From positions 29,343 through 93,342 of the IMG/VR virus record IMGVR_UViG_3300042564_004524: a stretch of DNA of 64,000 nt; one strand, 5' to 3'. Shown here piece after piece: positions 29,730 to 37,377 of the stretch. Under the pieces are notes generated by a model that was given only the letters and a program-made list of their open reading frames with translations, searched no databases and was not told where the DNA came from. Made by a program: the position numbers and the translations under genes. Source of the stretch: a virus. Every line of letters begins with the position of its first letter. Within the stretch, counting starts at the first letter, position 1.

Positions 29730-31319
29730 ATGAAATTTAAAGACCTTTCGGTAAAAGATAAACAACGCATTTATGATGTTTATCATAAAAAAGATGATGG
29801 TCCGTGGGAAAAGAGAGCGGCTAAATTAGGTGAACATTTCGGTGTTTCCGAGCGTACTATTCGTAAATGGTGTGCTGAAAAATTAGGTTTTAAAGAAAAA
29901 GTAGATTCTGAACCTGAACAGTATGTTAAAGCAAAAGAAAAACAACATGACGCTAAAAAGAAACGTTTTATAGTTACTTGGGCTCAAAATAATACACCAG
30001 TTCACAAGAAACTGTTGAGAAACATTGAGGCTTATGCCAGTTTTATTGATGCAGATATTCTTGTGATTGCTGGTCGTTATAAAAATCCAACTAGTATCTG
30101 GACTAATAATAACAAAAACGAAGAGCATTGGAAAAAAGAAGTTGAACCTTATTTAGATGCCAATAGACATAACATTCACAAATTTGTATCAATTATGTCT
30201 GATATCAAAGTACAACCAACAGCTGTAAACCCAATGACTGGAATGCAAGCTATTAGTGGTGTTAACTCATGTATCTTTGGTAGTCCAAAGGTACAATTAG
30301 AAATGATACCTGTATTAGAAGGAAACAGACCTAAAATTATGCTTACTACTGGTGCTGTGACTATGCAAAATTATACAGACGCTAAAGCTGGTAAAGTTGG
30401 TGAGTTTCACCATACATTTGGTTTTGCTATTGTTGAAATAAAAGACGATGAAACTTTCTTTGTTAGACAAGTAACTGCTGAGGATAAATCTGGCGCTTTT
30501 ACTGATTTAATTTATCGAGTTGAAGACGGAGGTGTGTCACAGATTAGTTCAATTTCGGCTGCTGTGTTAGGTGATTTACATTACGGTCACCATGACCAAG
30601 AAGTTATTGATAAAACTATTGATTTCTTAGATAAAATTAAACCTGAACATGTAGTATTACATGACGTTTTTGATGGTGATTCAATTAGTCATCATCAAAT
30701 GAAAGACCCATTTATTCAATATGGTAAAGAAATAACAGGAACCAATGATTTAGAGAAAGAAGTGAACAACATGCTCGTGGGTCTTGAAGCGTTTAATAAA
30801 TTTAATAACGTTGTTATTGTTAGAAGTAACCACGATGATTTTCTAGATAGATGGCTTAAGAATGAAGATTGGAAAAAACAACCAACCTTCAAGAACTCAA
30901 GACTTTACATGAAGTATTCTGACATTTTGCTTGAACAATATGGTAAAGACCCTAATAATGTTAAGGGTGTTATTCCATACTTGATTAATGAGAAATTCCC
31001 TAGGTTTAAAACACTTGGAAGGTCAGCTTCTTATAGAGTTAATGGTTGGGAATTAGGTCAACATGGTGATGTTGGTTCAAATGGTAGTAGAGGTTCATTG
31101 TTACAGTTTAGAAAATTGAACACTAAGATTGTTGTGGGACATTATCACTCACCAGGTCGTAAAGACGGTGCCATAGCTGTTGGTACATCAACAAAATTAC
31201 GTGTTGGTTACAATCAAGGTCCTAGTTCTTGGTTACAATCACATGTGATTATCCATAATGATGGAAGAGCACAACATATTAATTTTGTAAATGGAGAGTT
31301 TACAACGTTTAAAATATAA
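29730..31319 (+). CDS. HTH plus calcineurin-type phosphoesterase, T5 A1-like
   Basis: 529 residues. An N-terminal helix-turn-helix (residues 25-50, KLGEHFGVSERTIRKWCAEK) is followed by a region of unknown fold (80-270) and a metallophosphoesterase: AVLGDLHYGHHD (about 285), HDVFDGDSISHH, VVIVRSNHDDFL and VVGHYHSPG. Large phosphoesterases of this shape are annotated as A1-like proteins; T5 A1 is needed for host DNA breakdown. The HTH suggests DNA binding. Nuclease activity is an inference. Confidence 0.82.
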   Translation: MKFKDLSVKDKQRIYDVYHKKDDGPWEKRAAKLGEHFGVSERTIRKWCAEKLGFKEKVDSEPEQYVKAKEKQHDAKKKRFIVTWAQNNTPVHKKLLRNIEAYASFIDADILVIAGRYKNPTSIWTNNNKNEEHWKKEVEPYLDANRHNIHKFVSIMSDIKVQPTAVNPMTGMQAISGVNSCIFGSPKVQLEMIPVLEGNRPKIMLTTGAVTMQNYTDAKAGKVGEFHHTFGFAIVEIKDDETFFVRQVTAEDKSGAFTDLIYRVEDGGVSQISSISAAVLGDLHYGHHDQEVIDKTIDFLDKIKPEHVVLHDVFDGDSISHHQMKDPFIQYGKEITGTNDLEKEVNNMLVGLEAFNKFNNVVIVRSNHDDFLDRWLKNEDWKKQPTFKNSRLYMKYSDILLEQYGKDPNNVKGVIPYLINEKFPRFKTLGRSASYRVNGWELGQHGDVGSNGSRGSLLQFRKLNTKIVVGHYHSPGRKDGAIAVGTSTKLRVGYNQGPSSWLQSHVIIHNDGRAQHINFVNGEFTTFKI

Positions 31320-31345
31320 AGTGGGATAAAAACCCACTTTTTTTT
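31319..31345 (+). terminator. Rho-independent terminator
   Basis: AAGTGGG pairs with CCCACTT around ATAAAAA, then eight T; the stem starts in the stop codon of the preceding gene. The next promoter's TTTG starts in the T tract. Confidence 0.85.
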
Positions 31346-31374
31346 GGAAGATAATAAATAATTTAGTATATTTG
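31343..31374 (+). promoter_or_regulatory. Promoter abutting start codon
   Basis: TTTG at 31343-31346, 20 bp, TATATTTG at 31367-31374; ATG 31379 is four bases downstream. Confidence 0.8.
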
Positions 31375-31378
31375 CAAT

Positions 31379-31789
31379 ATGAAAGAAATACTCGTAGATT
31401 TTGATGGTACGGTAGTAACGCATGACTTTCCATTTATTGGAAAAGACATAGGTTCAGTTCCAGTATTAAAACAATTAGTTGAAAAAGGTCATAAACTTAT
31501 ATTGTTTACAATGCGTAGCCACAGACCTTACATTCACTCAGATGGTAAGTCAAGAGATTGTTTACAAGAAGCAATTGATTGGTTTGCTAAGAATGAAATA
31601 CCGTTATACGGTATAAACACGAACCCAACACAACACGAATGGACTGATAGTCCTAAGGCTTATGGACAACTTATGATTGATGATATTGCATTTGGGGTTC
31701 CATTGGCTTTTGATAAAGAATTATCTCAAAGACCTTATGTTGATTGGTTTCATTTAGAAATGATGTTAAAAGCTAATTCTATAATATAA
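31379..31789 (+). CDS. HAD-family hydrolase
   Basis: 136 residues. ILVDFDGTVVTHD is HAD motif I, LILFTMRSH motif II, and GQLMIDDIAFG motif IV. Compact, without a large cap domain, like small bacterial and phage HAD phosphatases. Probably leaderless (ATG four bases after the -7 box). Overlaps the Nudix gene by one base. Confidence 0.85.
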   Translation: MKEILVDFDGTVVTHDFPFIGKDIGSVPVLKQLVEKGHKLILFTMRSHRPYIHSDGKSRDCLQEAIDWFAKNEIPLYGINTNPTQHEWTDSPKAYGQLMIDDIAFGVPLAFDKELSQRPYVDWFHLEMMLKANSII

Positions 31790-32244
31790 TGGGTAAAACG
31801 ATAGCATCTGGGTTATTTATTGTAAGAAAAGACAATAAATTATTGATTTGTCATCCAACAAATCACCCAAAAAATGTTTACAGCATACCTAAGGGTAAGG
31901 TAGAAGATGACGAAATCTTCTTAGAAGCTGCATTTAGGGAAACATATGAAGAAACTAACTTGGATTTAAACGGTTCTACTGATTTCACAATACATCCTTT
32001 GAGTTCTGTAAACTACAAACACAAAAAGAAAATACTTTATCCGTTTTTGGTTCATGAAAACAAGAAATCAAAATTTGATTGGGATAGTGTTGAGTTGAAA
32101 TGTAATTCAAACGTACCAGAGGATAGAGGTGGATTTCCAGAAATGGATGGGTACAAATGGGTTACGTTGGATGAAGCGAAGAGTTTAATACATGACACGC
32201 AAGTTAAGTGTTTACCGAAAATAAAAGAAATTATTGAAGGATGA
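31789..32244 (+). CDS. Nudix hydrolase
   Basis: 151 residues. The Nudix box is GKVEDDEIFLEAAF then RETYEETNLDL, with all key Glu and Arg residues present. Opening strands (TIASGLFIVRKDNKLLICHP) and SIPKGKVE are standard. Substrate may be a nucleoside diphosphate derivative or capped RNA; undetermined. Coupled to the HAD gene upstream and overlapping the Smr-like gene downstream. Confidence 0.92.
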   Translation: MGKTIASGLFIVRKDNKLLICHPTNHPKNVYSIPKGKVEDDEIFLEAAFRETYEETNLDLNGSTDFTIHPLSSVNYKHKKKILYPFLVHENKKSKFDWDSVELKCNSNVPEDRGGFPEMDGYKWVTLDEAKSLIHDTQVKCLPKIKEIIEG

Positions 32245-32465
32245 AACTAGATTTACACGGATTAAGACATAATGAAGTTCCAGAAGTTTTAGACTCATTT
32301 GTTTGGGATTGCATAAAATTTGGTGTTGACCAAGCAGAAATTATAACTGGAAATTCAACAGAAATGAAGACAATAGTTAAAAACGTACTCATGGATTACG
32401 GTTTAGAACCTTGTAACTTCTTCAATTTAGGTGGCAGTATGACTGTCGATTTTGTAACAATTTAA
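32241..32465 (+). CDS. Smr-domain-like protein
   Basis: 74 residues. LDLHGLRHNEVPEVLDSFV, AEIITGNSTEMKTIVKNVL and a final GGSMTV strand follow the Smr pattern (L-D-L-H-G then T-G-x-G-x-x-S), although TGNST replaces TGRGxHS. Smr domains bind or cut nucleic acid, including RNA at collided ribosomes. Its small size equals a bare domain. Confidence 0.8.
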   Translation: MKLDLHGLRHNEVPEVLDSFVWDCIKFGVDQAEIITGNSTEMKTIVKNVLMDYGLEPCNFFNLGGSMTVDFVTI

Positions 32466-32474
32466 TATTAAAAT

Positions 32475-33728
32475 ATGGCTGAAGTAAAAAAAGTCTGGAA
32501 TGCTGATGGTAACGCATTGTATTTAGGTTATCCATCAGAAGAGTTTGAGAAACTCGAAAATGTAATTTATAAAGTAGGTTTGGATATGTTTGAAAGACCG
32601 TTCTTATCTAAGGTTGCTGACAACTTTACATTTGATTATAAACTATATGGTTTAGAAAGTGAATTAATTCGTCGTATTCTAAAAACGTATAACGCAACTG
32701 ACCATGGAAACTTGGGTATCTTGTTAAATGGTCTTAAAGGGACTGGTAAAACTGTTACCTCAAAACAAATCGCTAATCAGTTAAATCAACCGATTATCAT
32801 TGTTGGTGAAAATAAACCACAATTTCCTCAGTTCTTAAATAGTATTCCTCAAAATATCACGATATTTATTGATGAGTACGAGAAAACATTTGGTAATGCT
32901 TCAAACATGCTTACAATCATGGATGGTGCTTCAAACTCTGAGTACAGACGTGTGTTTTTGTTGACAACCAACGAATTGAGAGTTGAATCTAATATGATTC
33001 AAAGACCAGGTCGTGTTCGTTATCTTAAAACATTCGACCACTTGAAACCAATTATTATCAAAGAAATCATTGATGATATTTTGATTCATAAACAATTCAC
33101 TGATGAGTGTATTAATTTCATTTCAAGTCTTGAAACAATCACTGTGGATATCGTTAAAGCGGTCTTGAATGAAGTTAATATTCATGAGGAATCGCCAACA
33201 GTGTTCGAAGGTATCTTTAATGTTAAGAAACTTAAGGGTAAATACAACGTTTCTATTCGTGAAGAAGATGGTACGCTTACTGAAATTGCATCAAATGTTG
33301 GTATATACCCTAGACCAATGTATAATGAAAGCAATGTTGGTTATGGTGTTGAAGTTGATAATATATCAATAGGTGAAATCGTTAGAGTTATTAATTATAA
33401 CACAGTTGAAATTGAACCATACGAATTTGAAGATGGTACACAAATTGGTTTCAAAGAAAATGTTATGATTAAAATCGAGGATGCTGATTTAATCAACTAT
33501 TCTTATGCTTACGATAGTTACGGAAGTACTCAAGTTTCCAGACCAAAAAAGAAATCTTCTGATTTTCTTAAAAATATAAATAAGGAATGGAGTGAATACG
33601 AAAATAATCGTAAAACCCAAAACAAAAAATTGCCAGTTGCTGGAAAAATTTCTAGGGGTGAAGAAATTATGGATGATTTTTCAAGTAGTTTTGAAACTTT
33701 AAGTTCAAATGGTATAATTGGTGGTTAA
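32475..33728 (+). CDS. AAA+ ATPase
   Basis: 417 residues. Walker A is LNGLKGTGKTVTS (about residue 90), Walker B is ITIFIDEYEKTFG (about 135), sensor 1 is LLTTNE, and the arginine motif is MIQRPGRVRYL. The C-terminal 180 residues contain a beta-rich segment and a Lys-rich tail. Shares the RPGR motif with the ATPase at 18301, but overall sequence differs. Role unknown; the context of RNA and nucleotide enzymes gives no clear clue. Confidence 0.88.
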   Translation: MAEVKKVWNADGNALYLGYPSEEFEKLENVIYKVGLDMFERPFLSKVADNFTFDYKLYGLESELIRRILKTYNATDHGNLGILLNGLKGTGKTVTSKQIANQLNQPIIIVGENKPQFPQFLNSIPQNITIFIDEYEKTFGNASNMLTIMDGASNSEYRRVFLLTTNELRVESNMIQRPGRVRYLKTFDHLKPIIIKEIIDDILIHKQFTDECINFISSLETITVDIVKAVLNEVNIHEESPTVFEGIFNVKKLKGKYNVSIREEDGTLTEIASNVGIYPRPMYNESNVGYGVEVDNISIGEIVRVINYNTVEIEPYEFEDGTQIGFKENVMIKIEDADLINYSYAYDSYGSTQVSRPKKKSSDFLKNINKEWSEYENNRKTQNKKLPVAGKISRGEEIMDDFSSSFETLSSNGIIGG

Positions 33729-33757
33729 CATAACATTTTGATAACTATGAAAAAGAA

Positions 33758-33961
33758 ATGGTTAATAAAAAAACAATCGATTTAGGTGAATACATTGTAG
33801 TTATCACCTATGACAATGAAACAGGTTCAATATCTGTTGAAGTTTTAGATGAATTACATGAGATTATAGAATCGATTGACATCACTAATTCCGAAGATTC
33901 AAATAACGATGATGATGAGGATAATGATGCGGCCATTGACATAAATATCAGTTTAAATTAA
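33758..33961 (+). CDS. Small acidic protein
   Basis: 67 residues with a very acidic Asn/Asp tail (SNNDDDEDNDAAIDINIS). Such polyanionic proteins sometimes mimic DNA; no further evidence. Starts 30 bases after the ATPase gene. Confidence 0.72.
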   Translation: MVNKKTIDLGEYIVVITYDNETGSISVEVLDELHEIIESIDITNSEDSNNDDDEDNDAAIDINISLN

Positions 33962-33965
33962 TTTT

Positions 33966-34433
33966 ATGCAAAAAGCAATTGAGGTGCAAGCACCTAATAC
34001 ATTTACTATTAACCAAGAATATTTAAACGTATTCTTGGCTGGTAGTATCGAAATGGGTAAGGCGGTAGAATGGCAAAAAGACTTTATCGCCGCACTATCG
34101 GATAAACCTATCCAATTTCTTAACCCAAGAAGAGATGATTGGGATTCATCATGGGGGCAAACAATGAATGACTCTAACTTTGTAGAACAAGTTCAATGGG
34201 AATTAGACTCAATGGAAAAATCTCACATGATAGTCATGGTATTTGACCCTAACACGTTATCACCAATTTCAATGCTAGAATTGGGGTTACACGCCAAAGA
34301 ACAAAAACTTATGGTAGTATGTCCAGATGGATTCTGGAAAAAAGGTAATATTGATGTTACGTGTGAGTTCTATGGGATTAATCAATTTAATACCATGGAT
34401 GAATTAATTGAATTTATGAGAAAACACATATAA
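33966..34433 (+). CDS. Nucleoside 2-deoxyribosyltransferase-like protein
   Basis: 155 residues. LNVFLAGSIEMGKAVEWQ, FLNPRRDDWDSSW and ISMLELGLHA match the phage/bacterial deoxyribosyltransferase group 2 (strand-G-S-I-E, nucleophile Glu in LEL). It would move deoxyribose between bases or hydrolyse a glycosidic bond. Spaced by zero bases from the IF-3 gene. Confidence 0.88.
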   Translation: MQKAIEVQAPNTFTINQEYLNVFLAGSIEMGKAVEWQKDFIAALSDKPIQFLNPRRDDWDSSWGQTMNDSNFVEQVQWELDSMEKSHMIVMVFDPNTLSPISMLELGLHAKEQKLMVVCPDGFWKKGNIDVTCEFYGINQFNTMDELIEFMRKHI

Positions 34434-34940
34434 ATGATTAAGAAAAACAAACAAAAAGAAAGACAACACAAATTAAATTTTGAAATTAAACACCCAATGG
34501 TGCGTGTTGGTGAACATGGTGTGATTACAGTAAAAGAAGCTCAAAAAATGGCTGATGAACAAGAACTTGATTTGGTTCTTATCAATGAAAACGCTCAACC
34601 ACCAGTTTGCAAAATAATGAATTATGAAAAATTCATTTATCAACAAAATAAAGCGGTTAAAAATAAATCGCTGGATGTTAAAGAGATAAAACTCGGACCA
34701 AATACTTCTGAAAACGACTTATCTTATAGAACAAAACACATATGCGAGTTCTTAGATAAGGGTCATAAAGTTAAATTGACAATGCAGTTTAGAGGTCGTG
34801 AAATGGCGTTTGTTGACAAAGGACAAGAAGTGATGTTAAAATTAATTGTTAGTGTTGAAGACCATGGTTCTGCTGAGTCTGTACCAAAACTTGAAGGTAA
34901 AAAGTTACAATGCACACTTAAACCAAAACCAAAGAAATAA
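34434..34940 (+). CDS. infC: Translation initiation factor IF-3
   Basis: 168 residues, the length of bacterial IF-3. The N domain has VRVGEHGVITVKEAQKMADE and LDLVLINENAQPPVCKIMNY; the C domain has VKEIKLGPNTSENDLSYRT and KVKLTMQFRGREMAF. Both 30S-binding domains are intact. Cellular IF-3 selects start codons and splits ribosomes; a phage copy could bias initiation towards phage or leaderless messages. Normally a host gene, so it was acquired. Confidence 0.95.
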   Translation: MIKKNKQKERQHKLNFEIKHPMVRVGEHGVITVKEAQKMADEQELDLVLINENAQPPVCKIMNYEKFIYQQNKAVKNKSLDVKEIKLGPNTSENDLSYRTKHICEFLDKGHKVKLTMQFRGREMAFVDKGQEVMLKLIVSVEDHGSAESVPKLEGKKLQCTLKPKPKK

Positions 34941-34977
34941 GGTTTACATTTTAGTTTTCCGTTAGTATTATTGGACT

Positions 34978-35541
34978 ATGAAAAAATACATAGTCAAATA
35001 CTTAACGGAAAATTATTTTTTAGACAAAAGTCAAATTGGGAACGCTGGAATATATTCCTTTGATGATACTAGAGAGTGGAAGACTCCAGTCAACGCTAAG
35101 GAGTTAATTGAAGAAATTGTAACATTATTTGGTTATTCTTTCACTAGAACCAAATGGTTTATTCATGCATGGGCTAAGAACCAAAAACCAGATTATTGCT
35201 TAAACTTTTATTGGACTAGTCATAAGATTGATGGTGATATATTCTTGCCTATTGCTAGGCGAGTTATGGCATCAACAATTGCTCAAGACTTAGTTAGGGT
35301 TGAACCCATGGGTGGTCCAACAGGAACTATTATGTATTTAGACCACTCGACACCAGATTATTTAATAGGTGGTGACCCAGTGGTTGACAACCCACACATC
35401 AATATAGCAAAAGTTAGAAATCCAGATAGGGATGCGATAATAAGAAAATGGGAAGCCAGTGGTTTATTAGAGGGTATTGATAATTCAAAACAAAGTATTG
35501 CTGCGCTGTATGAAGCCCAAGCAAAGCAATTTTTGAAATAA
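34978..35541 (+). CDS. Protein with major-capsid-like motifs
   Basis: 187 residues. Residues 85-122 read PIARRVMASTIAQDLVRVEP followed by MGGPTGTIMYLD, close to the segment of T4-like major capsid proteins (R-R-x-x-x-x-x-I-A-x-D, then Q-P-M-x-x-P-T-G). The C terminus KWEASGLLEGIDNSKQSIAA then LYEAQAKQFL resembles an N-terminal segment of such capsid proteins, so the order looks reversed. The protein is too short to be a capsid protein. A scaffolding or capsid-derived role, or simple resemblance, are both possible. Confidence 0.72.
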   Translation: MKKYIVKYLTENYFLDKSQIGNAGIYSFDDTREWKTPVNAKELIEEIVTLFGYSFTRTKWFIHAWAKNQKPDYCLNFYWTSHKIDGDIFLPIARRVMASTIAQDLVRVEPMGGPTGTIMYLDHSTPDYLIGGDPVVDNPHINIAKVRNPDRDAIIRKWEASGLLEGIDNSKQSIAALYEAQAKQFLK

Positions 35542-35562
35542 TAGAAATATTTATTAAAAGAG

Positions 35563-35593
35563 TTGTATAACTTAAAAATAAGATGTATTTTTG
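35563..35593 (+). promoter_or_regulatory. Bacteroidota-type promoter
   Basis: TTG at 35563-35565, 20 bp, TATTTTTG at 35586-35593. Confidence 0.75.
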
Positions 35594-35607
35594 CACCAAA
35601 TGAATGA

Positions 35608-35955
35608 ATGAAGTTTAATATTATAAAAACTAGAAATGGAAAATTAAGGAACAAATTATCTAACAATTTTCTAAACAATAAATTAACCGAAGAGGATATT
35701 GATTTGTTAATGTCCATGATTGATGATTATGAGAAAGCTAATTTATTAGTTATTGAAAAATTAAGAAAAGAAAAAAAGATTGAAGCAAAAAGAATAAGTG
35801 GTGCACTTAAACAAACAATACATGCACATGGTGCAATAACCAAAGTTTTTATAGGAAGCGCTACAAAACGCATAATGGGTGCCCTATTAACCAACGAAAA
35901 AAAAGAAAGTTTTATCAACAAATTAAAAAAGTTTTTTATTAAATGGATAAGTTAA
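35608..35955 (+). CDS. Small helical protein of unknown function
   Basis: 115 residues, basic, helical (MKFNIIKTRNGKLRNKLSNN and onward). ATGs at 35600 and 35604 run into early stops, so 35608 is the start. It overlaps the transporter-like gene by 13 bases. Not recognised. Confidence 0.78.
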   Translation: MKFNIIKTRNGKLRNKLSNNFLNNKLTEEDIDLLMSMIDDYEKANLLVIEKLRKEKKIEAKRISGALKQTIHAHGAITKVFIGSATKRIMGALLTNEKKESFINKLKKFFIKWIS

Positions 35956-36785
35956 AAATAATTTTTAAAAATAATTGGAAATCGATAATGTTATCATATA
36001 CGTTATTTTCAATAAATTCGATTTTAATGTTAATGTATCCAAAAATATTGGGTAATACAATTGACCATTTAATTGCTAAAGATTATACGTATATTTGGTA
36101 TATGATAGGGATATTTATTTTATTAATGTTTTTTGGTTATATCAGTAAAATATACGATATAAAAGTCTTTTCAGGTATATTTAGAAAATTTGCTTCTGAT
36201 GAAACTAAAAAACAATTTGAAAACGGTGTTGAAACAACAAAAATAAATGGTAGATTAACACTGATGCATTCTGTTATTAGATTTTTTGAATTTGATATGA
36301 TTGTGGTTCTTAACACAATCTTTGGTGTTTTAGGTTCATTATATTTTTTATCTTTAGTTAGTTGGCCAATTGTTGGGTTTTTATTAATAAGTGGTTTAGC
36401 TATTTTAGCTGCTAGTTATTATTATTCACCAAAATTAGCAGCAATGACTAGATTAAATAATGATATATCTGAAGAACAAACTGATATAATATCTGATAGA
36501 AAAATAAAGGGTGTTAACAATTTATTAAGAAGAGGTCAAAAAATAGCTATTAAAAAATCATACATAGATTCAAATTTTGGTCTTTGGATACAAACAATAG
36601 TTTATGGTAGCGTAACAGCTTTATTAACATACTATGTTATGTATAATAAAGTTACGGTAGGTAGTGTATTTTCAACTTATCGTTATATGTTTGATTTCTG
36701 TAATGCTTTATTAGGGTTACCTACAATATTGACATCTTATCTTAATATTAAAGATGTTGTAAAACGATTAGAAACAGAAGAATAA
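35943..36785 (+). CDS. ABC-exporter membrane domain without ATPase
   Basis: 280 residues, about six membrane helices arranged like the type-1 transmembrane domain of MsbA/ABCB exporters: long helices with charged intracellular extensions, for example DETKKQFENGVETTKINGRL and the loop ISDRKIKGVNNLLRRGQK. The protein ends (VVKRLETEE) where the ATPase domain would begin, and no ATPase gene follows. It could borrow a host ATPase, or act by itself as a channel or inhibitor. Codon use is very AT-rich. Confidence 0.8.
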   Translation: MDKLKIIFKNNWKSIMLSYTLFSINSILMLMYPKILGNTIDHLIAKDYTYIWYMIGIFILLMFFGYISKIYDIKVFSGIFRKFASDETKKQFENGVETTKINGRLTLMHSVIRFFEFDMIVVLNTIFGVLGSLYFLSLVSWPIVGFLLISGLAILAASYYYSPKLAAMTRLNNDISEEQTDIISDRKIKGVNNLLRRGQKIAIKKSYIDSNFGLWIQTIVYGSVTALLTYYVMYNKVTVGSVFSTYRYMFDFCNALLGLPTILTSYLNIKDVVKRLETEE

Positions 36786-36786
36786 A

Positions 36787-37308
36787 ATGAAAAAATTTAC
36801 AAAATTATCGGTATTTGACTTTGATGGGACGCTTATAGATACACCGCTTCCAGAAGAAGGAAAAAAAATATATAAAGAAAAAACTGGCAAGGATTGGCCA
36901 CATGCTGGATGGTGGGGCCAACCTATGAGTCTTGATATGCAAGTCTTTGAGATGCCAACAATAAGCAATGTAATTAATGATTATAAGAAAGAAACCAAAA
37001 ACCCTGATACTATGATTGTTATGGTTACTGGTAGAATGGTTAAATTAACTGATTTGGTTAAAGACATACTTAACAGACACGGTCTTAAATTTCATGAATA
37101 CCATTTCAACAGAGGTGGTAGCACAGAATCAGCTAAAAAGAAAACATTTGACCAAATCCTATCACAACACCCTTCAATAAAAGAAGTTGAGTTATGGGAT
37201 GACAGAGAGGAACATATACCCATTTTTCAAGCATGGGGTGATGAACATGTTGCATCTGGTCGATTAGATAAATTTAATATAAATGTAGTGCCTTCTGTAA
37301 GGCATTGA
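36787..37308 (+). CDS. HAD domain protein of SAK RNA-repair type
   Basis: 173 residues. LSVFDFDGTLIDTPLPEEGK then a WPHAGWWGQPMSLDMQVFEM segment is characteristic of the HAD domain of 'Swiss Army Knife' RNA-repair proteins (F-D-T-P-x-P and the GWW motif). VTGRMVKLTDLV and ELWDDREEHIP are motifs II and IV. In those proteins the HAD domain handles phosphate ends during RNA repair. It is a candidate partner of the Thg1-like polymerase in tRNA maintenance; a ligase gene is not visible here. Confidence 0.85.
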   Translation: MKKFTKLSVFDFDGTLIDTPLPEEGKKIYKEKTGKDWPHAGWWGQPMSLDMQVFEMPTISNVINDYKKETKNPDTMIVMVTGRMVKLTDLVKDILNRHGLKFHEYHFNRGGSTESAKKKTFDQILSQHPSIKEVELWDDREEHIPIFQAWGDEHVASGRLDKFNINVVPSVRH

Positions 37309-37315
37309 TAAACAG

Positions 37316-37341
37316 CCCGCTATAAAATAGTGGGTTTTTTT
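37316..37341 (+). terminator. Rho-independent terminator
   Basis: CCCGCTAT (37316-37323), loop AAA, ATAGTGGG (37327-37334, one G-T), then seven T. Confidence 0.88.
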
Positions 37342-37342
37342 A

Positions 37343-37373
37343 TTGTTAAAAAGAAAAAAAATAAGTATTTTTG
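37343..37373 (+). promoter_or_regulatory. Promoter abutting start codon
   Basis: TTG at 37343-37345, 20 bp, TATTTTTG at 37366-37373; ATG 37378 is four bases downstream. Confidence 0.78.
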
Positions 37374-37377
37374 TAAT

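Noticed and set aside
33728-33760. Promoter before the acidic 67-residue gene
   Set aside because: No TAnnTTTG box lies in the 30-base gap.
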